A model generated the notes under the pieces. The model was not told the DNA's origin, did not search any database, and saw only the letters and a list, made by a program, of their open reading frames with translations. From CAIWXH01 sp964555675 (GTDB lineage Bacteria > Chloroflexota > Chloroflexia > Chloroflexales > Chloroflexaceae): DNA of 5,098 nt. The stretch covers positions 1 to 5,098 of the forward strand of contig CAZKTU010000361.1 in NCBI GenBank assembly GCA_964555675.1, read 5' to 3'. Of the stretch, positions 1 to 5,098 are shown in pieces (the stretch's first letter is position 1; every line of letters starts with the position of its first letter). The translations under genes were made by a program, and so were the position numbers.

Positions 1-1337
1 GTCCAAAGGTGCAGCGGCGGGGGCAGGCGTCTGATGCGGCCCTTGCGGCCGAGCAGGCGCGAGCCGAGGCGGGCCATGCGCCCGCCTGCACGGTAGAGGG
101 CGGGGCTCTTCATGGTCGCGGCGTAGCTCTGGATGGCGGCCTTCTCGGCGGGGTGGTATTTGCCGGCCTTGACCGCGTCGGCGCGCAGGCGCAGCAGCAG
201 ATCGGGGATGGCGATCCGCACCGGGCAGACCTCCTGGCAGGCCCCGCAGAGCGAGCTGGCCTGGGGCAGCAGGTGGGCCTCGGGCAGGTCGGGCTGCAGC
301 AGCGGGGTGAGGACGGCCCCGATCGGCCCCGAGTAGACCCCGCCGTAGGCGTGGCCGCCGATGGACTGGTAGACCGGGCAGGCGTTGAGGCAGGCCCCGC
401 AGCGGATGCACATCAGGGCCTCGGCGTAGGGGCCGCCGAGGATCTTCGAGCGCCCGTTGTCGAGCAGCACGAGGTGGAACTCTTCGGGGCCGTCTTGCTC
501 GCCGGGGCGGGCGGGGCCGTTAATGATGCTGGTGTAGACGCTGAGCTTCTGGCCCGTGGCCGAGCGGGCCAGGACCTGCAGCATCACGCCCAGGTCGTCG
601 AGGCGCTCGACGATACGCTCGATGCCCATGATCGCCACGTGGATGCGCGGCACGCTGGTGGTGAGGCGGGCGTTACCCTCGTTCTCGACCACCACCACGG
701 CGCCCTCGTCGGCCACCCCGAAGTTGACCCCGCTGATGCCCATGTCGGCCTGCAGGAAGCGCTGGCGCAGGGCCTGGCGGGCCGTGCGGACCATGGTCTG
801 CACCTCGCCGGTGGGGGCCATGCCGAGGTGCTGCTCGAAGAGCGCGCTGACCTGTTCGCGGGTCTTGTGGATGGCCGGAGCGACGATATGCGAGGGCGTC
901 TCGCCGGCCAGCTGGATGATATACTCGCCGAGGTCGGTCTCGATCACCTCGAGGCCGGCCTCCTCGATCGCCTCGTTGAGGTGGATCTCCTCAGAGGCCA
1001 TCGACTTGGACTTGACGATACTCCTGACCCCGCGGGCGCGGGCCAGCTCGACAATATAGCGGCGGGCCTCGTCGGCGTCGCTGGCCCAGCAGACCTTGCC
1101 GCCGCGGGCCTCGACGTTGGCGGCGAGGCGCGGCAACAGCTCGTCGAGCTTGCCGAGGGCATCGGCCCTGATCGCGCGGGCCTGGTCGCGCAGGGCGGCC
1201 TCGTCGCTCAGGGCGCCGAGGGCCCCGGCCCTGTTGCCGACGAAGCGCTGCGTAGCCCGGTTGAGGGCCGTCTGCAGCGAGTCGTCGTGCAGGGCGCTAT
1301 CGACCCTGTCGTGAAAATGAATCGCCTGCGTTGTCAT
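1..1337 (-). CDS. lutB: LutB-type lactate utilisation iron-sulfur protein (C-terminus cut by window edge)
   Basis: This is the LutB subunit of the LutABC complex, which oxidises L-lactate to pyruvate in the cytoplasm. The reverse strand reads open for 445 codons from ATG at 1337 to the window edge. Residues about 70-300 form the LUD domain, with family-typical stretches VKSKSMASEEIHLNE, ETDLGEYIIQL, SHIVAPAIHK and DGPEEFHLVLLDNGRS. A ferredoxin-like part follows: C310xxC313xxC316xxxC320P, then GGHAYGGVYSGPIGAVLTPLL, then C364GAC367xxxC371P. These seven cysteines match what I recall of Bacillus subtilis LutB (about 476 residues), so about 30 residues are missing here. The start is chosen because the N-terminus (FHDRVDSAL...) aligns with LutB; no clear Shine-Dalgarno sequence precedes it. 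It follows lutA by 55 nt, and lutC is expected next, outside the window. Family assignment is near certain; the substrate is inferred from family and neighbour. Confidence 0.95.
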   Translation of the reverse strand, partial: MTTQAIHFHDRVDSALHDDSLQTALNRATQRFVGNRAGALGALSDEAALRDQARAIRADALGKLDELLPRLAANVEARGGKVCWASDADEARRYIVELARARGVRSIVKSKSMASEEIHLNEAIEEAGLEVIETDLGEYIIQLAGETPSHIVAPAIHKTREQVSALFEQHLGMAPTGEVQTMVRTARQALRQRFLQADMGISGVNFGVADEGAVVVVENEGNARLTTSVPRIHVAIMGIERIVERLDDLGVMLQVLARSATGQKLSVYTSIINGPARPGEQDGPEEFHLVLLDNGRSKILGGPYAEALMCIRCGACLNACPVYQSIGGHAYGGVYSGPIGAVLTPLLQPDLPEAHLLPQASSLCGACQEVCPVRIAIPDLLLRLRADAVKAGKYHPAEKAAIQSYAATMKSPALYRAGGRMARLGSRLLGRKGRIRRLPPPLHLW

Positions 1338-1392
1338 TGGCGTTCGTTCGCTCAGTAGAACCACCGCGGTGGTTGGGGTGCGCTATACGCCC
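1338..1392 (-). other. lutA-lutB intergenic spacer
   Basis: This 55-nt spacer separates the lutA stop codon from the lutB ATG. It is unusually long for a coupled gene pair and lacks a recognisable Shine-Dalgarno sequence near the lutB start; the bases just before the ATG read AGCGAACGAACGCCA. It contains the perfect palindrome described separately. No T-tract follows the palindrome, so nothing here resembles an intrinsic terminator. Confidence 0.6.
1359..1374. promoter_or_regulatory. Perfect 16-nt palindrome upstream of lutB
   Basis: The sequence AACCACCGCGGTGGTT is identical to its reverse complement over all 16 bases; the flanking bases (G on both sides) end the symmetry. It lies 21 nt upstream of the lutB ATG. 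In RNA it could fold as a 6-bp stem with a CGCG loop close to the ribosome entry region. As DNA it could be a dimer-binding operator. It does not have the TGGT-n-ACCA polarity usual for FadR/LldR-type GntR operators, so no regulator is assigned. The palindrome itself is seen; the regulatory role is inference. Confidence 0.4.
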
Positions 1393-2133
1393 TCAGGGGC
1401 GGGCGTCGACCATGTTGGCGAGCAGCTCGGCGATATGGCGCGCGCGCGTCTTCAGCTTGCGGCGCGAGAGCCCGCCGGCGATCTGGGTCATGCACGAGGC
1501 GTCGCCGGTGACCAGCAGGTCGGCCTCGACGGCCGCGACATCATCGAGCTTGCGGCCCAGCATGGCCTCGGAGATGGCGTGCTGCTTGAGCGCGAACAGC
1601 CCGCCGAAGCCGCAGCACTCTTCGCAGCCGGGCAGGGCGGCCAGCTCGGCCCCGGCCACGTGGTCGAGCAGGGTGCGGGCCTGGCGCTTGACGCCGAGGA
1701 AGCGCAGCCCGTGGCATGCGTCGTGGTAGGTGACGCGGCCGGCGAAGCGCGCGCCCAGCTCGCTCACCCCCAGCACATCGACCAGGTACTCGCTCAGCTC
1801 GTAGGTGCGCGCGGCCAGCTCGGCGGCCGGCCCCGCGTAGGGGCTATGCTCGAAGAGCTCGTGGTAGAGGTGGCGTATCATCGCGGCGCACGATCCCGAA
1901 GGCATCACGACGTCGCCCTGGCCGCGCAGCACCTCGATCGTGCGCCCCGCCACGGCGTAGGCCTCGTCGCGGAAGCCCGCGTTGAAGGCCATCTGGCCGC
2001 AGCAGGTGAGGCCCTGGGGCACGTGGACCTTGACGCCCTGACTCTCGAGCAGCGCGACGCTGGCCTGGCCGATCGAGGGGTAGAGCTGGTCGACGATGCA
2101 TGTCACAAAGAGGGCCGCGCGGCGCGTGCTCAC
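1393..2133 (-). CDS. lutA: LutA-type (Fe-S)-binding oxidoreductase, two CCG domains
   Basis: This is the LutA subunit of the LutABC L-lactate oxidation complex, homologous to the cysteine-rich subunits of glycolate oxidase (GlcF) and heterodisulfide reductase (HdrB). It is complete: GTG at 2133 to TGA at 1393-1395, 246 residues, against about 238 in Bacillus subtilis. Two repeats of the CCG domain are visible. The first has C12, C44-C45-G46 (LTCCGQ) and C82 (PSGSC). The second has C140 (YHDACH), C173-C174-G175 (ECCGFGG) and C214. The CxxC that ends the classical motif is reduced to one Cys in both repeats (C82-xx-M and C214-xx-Q), which appears usual for LutA. The GTG start is supported by AAGGAG five nt upstream and by the family-typical N-terminus (ALFVTCIVDQLYP). 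lutB follows after 55 nt. An apparent fusion with the upstream peptidase is an artefact of reading through the N gap. Confidence 0.94.
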   Translation of the reverse strand: MSTRRAALFVTCIVDQLYPSIGQASVALLESQGVKVHVPQGLTCCGQMAFNAGFRDEAYAVAGRTIEVLRGQGDVVMPSGSCAAMIRHLYHELFEHSPYAGPAAELAARTYELSEYLVDVLGVSELGARFAGRVTYHDACHGLRFLGVKRQARTLLDHVAGAELAALPGCEECCGFGGLFALKQHAISEAMLGRKLDDVAAVEADLLVTGDASCMTQIAGGLSRRKLKTRARHIAELLANMVDARP

Positions 2134-2138
2134 GGGAG

Positions 2139-2144
2139 CTCCTT
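2139..2144 (-). promoter_or_regulatory. Ribosome binding site of lutA
   Basis: AAGGAG lies five nt before the GTG at 2133. It decides the start codon and shows that lutA is translated independently rather than as the tail of a longer protein crossing the gap. Confidence 0.8.
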
Positions 2145-2157
2145 CTGGTGGCGAGGT

Positions 2158-2257
2158 NNNNNNNNNNNNNNNNNNNNNNNNNNNNNNNNNNNNNNNNNNN
2201 NNNNNNNNNNNNNNNNNNNNNNNNNNNNNNNNNNNNNNNNNNNNNNNNNNNNNNNNN
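2158..2257. other. Assembly gap (100 N)
   Basis: Exactly 100 unknown bases occur here, the conventional placeholder for a scaffold join of unknown length. The stop codon of the peptidase gene and any promoter, regulator gene or transporter gene upstream of lutA would fall inside it. Distances and reading frames across it have no meaning. Confidence 0.98.
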
Positions 2258-3759
2258 AGTCCGTACAGCTCGCCGTACTTCCCGCTCAGGTAGGCCATGT
2301 ACGGCTCGATGCTGAGCGGGCCGCCGGTGACCCGCGCGACCAGCTCGGCGGTGGTGTACTTGCTGCCGTGGGTGTAGATCTGCTCGCGCAGCCAGCCGTG
2401 GAGGGTGGCGAACTGGCCCTGGCCGATCTCGGCCTCGATGCTCGGGTGGGCCCTGCGCGCGGCGTCGAAGAACTGGGCGCTGAGGATGTTGCCGATGGTG
2501 TAGCCCTGGAACTGCCCGCCGATGAGCGAGTAGAACCAGTGGACATCTTGCAGCACGCCGTTCTTGGGCTCGGGCGGGATCATGCCCAGGTCGGACCTGT
2601 AGCGCTCGTTCCAGGCCTCGGGCAGATCGCGCACGGCCAGACTGCCTTCGAGCATGGCCAGCTCGAGGTCGAAGCGGATCATGACGTGGAGGTTGTAGGT
2701 CACCTCGTCGGCGTCGGTGCGGATGAGCGAGCGCTCGACCTTGTTGATCGCCCGGTAGAACTGCTCGAGGGGCACCGCGCCGAGCTGCTCGGGGAAGGCT
2801 GCCTGGAGCAGCGGGTAGTAGTGCCGCCAGAAGGGGCGCGAGCGGCCGACCAGGTTCTCCCACAGGCGCGACTGGCTCTCGTGGACGCCCGAGGAGGTGC
2901 CGCGGGCCAGGACGGTGCCGTCGTAGGCCGGGTTGACGCCCTGCTCGTACATGGCGTGCCCCGACTCGTGCAGGGTGCTGAAGAGGCCCTCGGCCAGGTA
3001 GTGCTCGTCGAAGCGGGTGGTGATGCGCACATCGCCGCCCGCGAGCCGGATCGCGAAGGGGTGGGCGGTCTTGTCCTGGCGCCCCCGGCTGAAGTCGTAG
3101 CCGAAGTCGCGGGCGACCTGCTCGCCGAAGGCCTTCTGCTGAGCCTCGGGGAAGTGGCTGCGCAGGCAGCTATCGTCGGCGGGCGCCCGCTCGGTGATCG
3201 CCTGGGCCAGGGGCACCAGGCGCGCCCGCAGGGCCGCGAAGAGCGCGCGCACCGTCTCGGCCTGCATGCCATAGTCGGCGCCGTCGATCAGCGGGTCGGC
3301 GATATGGGCGTAGCCGGGGAAGCAGTCGGCCACGCGCCGGCTCAGCTCGAGGGTTCGCTCGAGGTGGGGCAGCATAGTGGCGACATCGTTGGCGGGGCGG
3401 GCTTTGGTCCAGGCGTTGTAGCTGGCGGCGCCCTGGGCGGCGACCTCGGCGACCAAGGAGGAGGGGATGCGCGTGCTGCGCTCGAAGCTGCGGCGGGCCA
3501 CCCTGACCAGGGCCGCGTCGTCGCTGTCGAAGGGCAGGCTCTGCTCGTAGGGCGCGAGCGTCTCGAGCAGCTCGCCGAGGCCCTCGTCGGTGGCCTTCTC
3601 GTGGCTGAGGCGGCGCAGGGTGGCGGCCTGGCGGCCGCGGGCGGCGGCCCCGCCGGGGGGCATATAGGTGTTCTGGTCCCAGGTCAGCACGGCGGCCGCC
3701 GAGCTCAGGTCGTTGATCTCGATCAGGCGAGCGCGCAGCTCGCGCAGCTGCTCTTGCAT
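2258..3759 (-). CDS. M32 family (Taq-type) metallocarboxypeptidase, stop codon in gap
   Basis: This is a zinc carboxypeptidase that removes C-terminal amino acids, probably from cytoplasmic peptides, since no signal peptide is seen. Starting at ATG 3759, 501 residues are readable. The last partial codon, CTN, is Leu whatever the third base, so the protein ends ...KYGELYGL, a typical M32 C-terminus, and little more than the stop is missing. Family length is about 500. Motifs in order are HPF (233-235), DVRITT (243-248), the zinc site H264-E265-S-G-H268, the third ligand E294 in HESQ (293-296), DEVTYNLH (351-358) and GYTIGNILSAQFF. The 30-residue spacing from H264 to E294 equals that I recall for Pyrococcus furiosus carboxypeptidase. 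The catalytic set is therefore intact. AAGGAGG five nt upstream fixes the start. It lies 12 nt behind the aminotransferase stop, so the two are almost certainly co-transcribed. Confidence 0.97.
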
Positions 3760-3764
3760 TGCTG

Positions 3765-3771
3765 CCTCCTT
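3765..3771 (-). promoter_or_regulatory. Ribosome binding site of the M32 peptidase, overlapping upstream stop signal
   Basis: AAGGAGG sits five nt before the ATG at 3759. The aminotransferase ends TAG and is followed in frame by TAA, whose last two bases are the first two of this site. Ribosomes terminating on the upstream gene therefore stop directly on this binding site, an arrangement that favours translational coupling. Confidence 0.85.
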
Positions 3772-3772
3772 A

Positions 3773-5047
3773 CTATGCGCGCGCGAAGCGCGCAACGCCC
3801 AGGCGCTCGCCGGCGGCGCGCAGGGTCTCGAGTTTTTTCGCGAAGCAGAAGCGGGCCAGCAGGGGCGCCGTGGCCGGGTCGGCGTAGAAGGCCGAGGGCG
3901 GGATGGCGGCCACGCCCACCTCGTTGACCAGCCAGCGGCAGAAGGCGGCGTCTGTGGCGAAGCCCGCGCCGGCGATGTCGGCCATGATGAAGTAGCTGCC
4001 CTCAGTGGGGATAGTGGGCAGCCCGGCTGCCTCGAGGGTCGCGCGCAGCAGCTCGTAGCGCTCGAGGTACTCGGCCCGCAGCTGATCATAGTAGCCGTTG
4101 GCCGTGGCATCTTCCAGGGCCGCCGCCGCGGCCGCCTGCAGGGGCGTGGCCGTGGCGAAGGTGATCCACTGATGGGCGGCCCGCAGAGCGTCGTTCAGCC
4201 AGAGCGGGCCCACGGCGTAGCCGATCTTCCAGCCGGTCACGCTGAAAGTCTTGCCGGTGCTGTTGAGCGTCAGCGTGCGCTCCCACATGCCCGGCAGGGT
4301 GGCGATCGGCAGGTGGGTCGCCCCGCCGAAGACCAGCTGATCGTAGACCTCGTCGGACAGCACGATGACATTGTGGGCGATGCACAGCTCGGCGATCAGG
4401 GCGAGCTCGGCCCGGCTGAAGACCTTGCCGGTGGGGTTATGGGGCGTGTTCAGCAGCAGCAGCCGGGTGCGCGGCGTGAAGGCCGCCGCCAGCTCGGCCG
4501 GGTCGAACCACCAACTTTCGAAGGATGAAGGATAAGGGATGAAGGATGAAGGATCGGCGTTGCCGTTGCCCTGTCGCGGTTCATCCTTCATCCTTCCGCC
4601 TTCATCCTTCCGGGGCGGGTGCAGGCGCACGAAGCGCGGGACGCCGCCGGCCATGGTGATGTCGGGGACATAGGCGTCATAGAAGGGCTCGAAGACGATC
4701 GCCTCGTCGCCGGGGTTGATCAGGGCCTGAATGGCGCCGAAGAGGGCCTCGGTAGCCCCGCTGGTGATTGTCACCTCGCGGGCCGGGTCGATCTCGCGCC
4801 AGCCGTGGGCGCGCCAGGTGGCGGCGACGGCCTCGCGCAGGCGCGGCAGGCCCTGGTAGGGGGCGTACTGGTTCAGGTCGGCGGCCACGGCGGCGGCGGC
4901 GGCGTCCTTCACCCAGGCTGGGCCCGCGAAGTCGGGGAAGCCCTGGCCCAGGTTGACGGCCCCGCGCTGGACGGCCAGGGCGCTGATCTCGGCGAAGATC
5001 GAGGTGCCGAAGCGGCTCACGCGCTCGGCGGCGCGGGGGAGGGTCAT
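3773..5047 (-). CDS. Class I PLP-dependent aminotransferase (kynurenine/glutamine/methionine transaminase group) with repeat-derived insertion
   Basis: This fold-type I enzyme transfers the amino group of an amino acid to a 2-oxo acid. The signature stretches NLGQGFPDF (32-40), EPFYDAYVPDITMAGG (from E120), NTPHNPTG, SDEVYD and STGKTFSVTGWKIGY place it with kynurenine transaminase I, YbdL-like methionine aminotransferase and glutamine transaminase K. Its own amino donor is not determined. Active-site residues are N204, D232, Y235, the PLP-binding K266 and the carboxylate-binding R399. Their spacings N-D 28, D-Y 3 and Y-K 31 equal those of human KAT I. ATG 5047 is chosen because AGGAG lies six nt upstream; a GTG at 5095 would add 16 unconserved residues. 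The product has 424 residues, against the usual 385-395. The excess is residues about 146-177, between VRLHPP and the conserved FDPAEL segment, encoded by an inverted heptanucleotide repeat without a stop or frameshift. The stop is TAG with TAA in tandem. The M32 peptidase follows after 12 nt. Confidence 0.95.
   Translation of the reverse strand: MTLPRAAERVSRFGTSIFAEISALAVQRGAVNLGQGFPDFAGPAWVKDAAAAAVAADLNQYAPYQGLPRLREAVAATWRAHGWREIDPAREVTITSGATEALFGAIQALINPGDEAIVFEPFYDAYVPDITMAGGVPRFVRLHPPRKDEGGRMKDEPRQGNGNADPSSFIPYPSSFESWWFDPAELAAAFTPRTRLLLLNTPHNPTGKVFSRAELALIAELCIAHNVIVLSDEVYDQLVFGGATHLPIATLPGMWERTLTLNSTGKTFSVTGWKIGYAVGPLWLNDALRAAHQWITFATATPLQAAAAAALEDATANGYYDQLRAEYLERYELLRATLEAAGLPTIPTEGSYFIMADIAGAGFATDAAFCRWLVNEVGVAAIPPSAFYADPATAPLLARFCFAKKLETLRAAGERLGVARFARA
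4520..4614. repeat. Inverted pair of heptanucleotide repeat arrays inside the aminotransferase gene
   Basis: On the plus strand, five 7-nt units run from 4521: AAGGATG, AAGGATA, AGGGATG, AAGGATG, AAGGATC. After a 24-nt unique middle, five units of the opposite sense run from 4580: TTCATCC, TTCATCC, TTCCGCC, TTCATCC, TTCCGGG. The arms 4520-4550 and 4580-4610 are reverse complements over 31 positions with 4 mismatches, so DNA or RNA could form a long hairpin with a 29-nt loop. The middle also contains a small CGTTGC duplication. Composition is A/T-richer than the surrounding gene. On the coding (minus) strand the element reads in frame as a charged K/D/E/G/R segment, then Q-G-N-G-N-A, then a P/S/F-rich segment (DPSSF, PYPSSF). 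It resembles dispersed heptanucleotide repeats of some high-GC bacteria; no transposase is nearby. It is not a CRISPR, because the units are only 7 nt and have no spacers. Confidence 0.9.
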
Positions 5048-5053
5048 GCTGCG

Positions 5054-5058
5054 CTCCT
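5054..5058 (-). promoter_or_regulatory. Ribosome binding site of the aminotransferase
   Basis: AGGAG lies six nt before the ATG at 5047 and decides between this start and the GTG 48 nt further upstream. Only 51 nt of upstream sequence are present, and I see no convincing promoter in them. Confidence 0.75.
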
Positions 5059-5098
5059 GGGGGGGCTGTGGCGAATAATGGCCGTATGGTACCACAAG

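Noticed and set aside
9..1358. Plus-strand open frame of 449 codons opposite lutB
   Set aside because: The translation is a low-complexity A/G/L/D/V-rich sequence with no family motifs. The opposite strand encodes a clear LutB, and high-GC codon bias commonly keeps an antisense frame open.
1359..1374. Intrinsic terminator between lutA and lutB
   Set aside because: The possible stem is only 6 bp with a 4-nt loop and no T-tract follows it on the minus strand.
1369..3927. Plus-strand open frame of 852 codons opposite lutA and the peptidase
   Set aside because: It crosses the N gap and is antisense to two well-supported genes. Its composition is that of an antisense shadow, with no recognisable domain.
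1393..4110. Single minus-strand frame of 905 codons uniting a peptidase and LutA
   Set aside because: It is open only because unknown bases hide stops. LutA has its own ribosome binding site and GTG start, the peptidase has a typical C-terminus at the gap, and the part upstream of 3759 is out-of-frame aminotransferase sequence.
3668..4528. Plus-strand open frame of 286 codons opposite the aminotransferase
   Set aside because: It is antisense to a gene with a complete set of catalytic motifs, is biased in composition, and has no supporting ribosome binding site or family signature.
4520..4614. CRISPR array
   Set aside because: The units are 7 nt, directly adjacent and in opposed orientation, with no spacers and no cas genes.
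4520..4614. Frameshifted or pseudogenised aminotransferase
   Set aside because: The frame stays open through the repeat, and all downstream catalytic residues (N204, D232, Y235, K266, R399) are in frame with family spacing.
5048..5095. GTG at 5095 as the aminotransferase start
   Set aside because: It would add 16 residues of no family similarity. The ATG at 5047 has a well-spaced AGGAG, and the GTG has too little upstream sequence to judge.
5059..5098. Promoter upstream of the aminotransferase (A/T-rich CATTATTCG on the minus strand)
   Set aside because: A -10-like hexamer can be imagined, but no -35 element lies at proper spacing and the window ends too soon.

Overview
The window is a high-GC bacterial contig pair joined by a gap of exactly 100 N. 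All four recognisable genes lie on the minus strand, so it reads right to left. Its gene content is metabolic. I found no RNA gene, CRISPR array, transposase, phage gene or defence gene, and I do not think it holds an undescribed multi-gene system. The source looks like a thermophile-associated or soil/mat bacterium, with Chloroflexota (Chloroflexales-like) as my best guess. That guess rests on GC content, the gene set, and a heptanucleotide TTCATCC/GGATGAA repeat of a type I associate with such genomes; it is an inference, not a proof. The 100-N spacer indicates a draft or metagenome assembly.

Layout in transcription order. (1) 5047-3773: a class I PLP aminotransferase of the kynurenine/glutamine/methionine transaminase group, with all key active-site residues. 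It carries an in-frame insertion of about 32 residues encoded by an inverted pair of heptanucleotide repeat arrays (4520-4614). (2) 3759-2258: an M32 (Taq-type) metallocarboxypeptidase, 12 nt after the aminotransferase stop codon and very probably translationally coupled to it. It is complete except for its stop codon, which falls in the gap. (3) Assembly gap 2158-2257. (4) 2133-1393: lutA, a two-CCG-domain Fe-S oxidoreductase. (5) 1337-1: lutB, a LUD-domain plus ferredoxin-type Fe-S protein, cut by the window edge about 30 residues before its expected end. A 55-nt spacer between lutA and lutB contains a perfect 16-nt palindrome (1359-1374).

How the genes fit together. The first pair would release amino acids from peptide C-termini and transaminate some of them to 2-oxo acids. 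The second pair are two of the three subunits of the LutABC L-lactate oxidation complex, and lutC would be expected just beyond the left edge. Whether the two pairs form one operon cannot be decided, because the true distance across the gap is unknown.

The most interesting item is the repeat insertion inside the aminotransferase frame. The palindrome before lutB is second.
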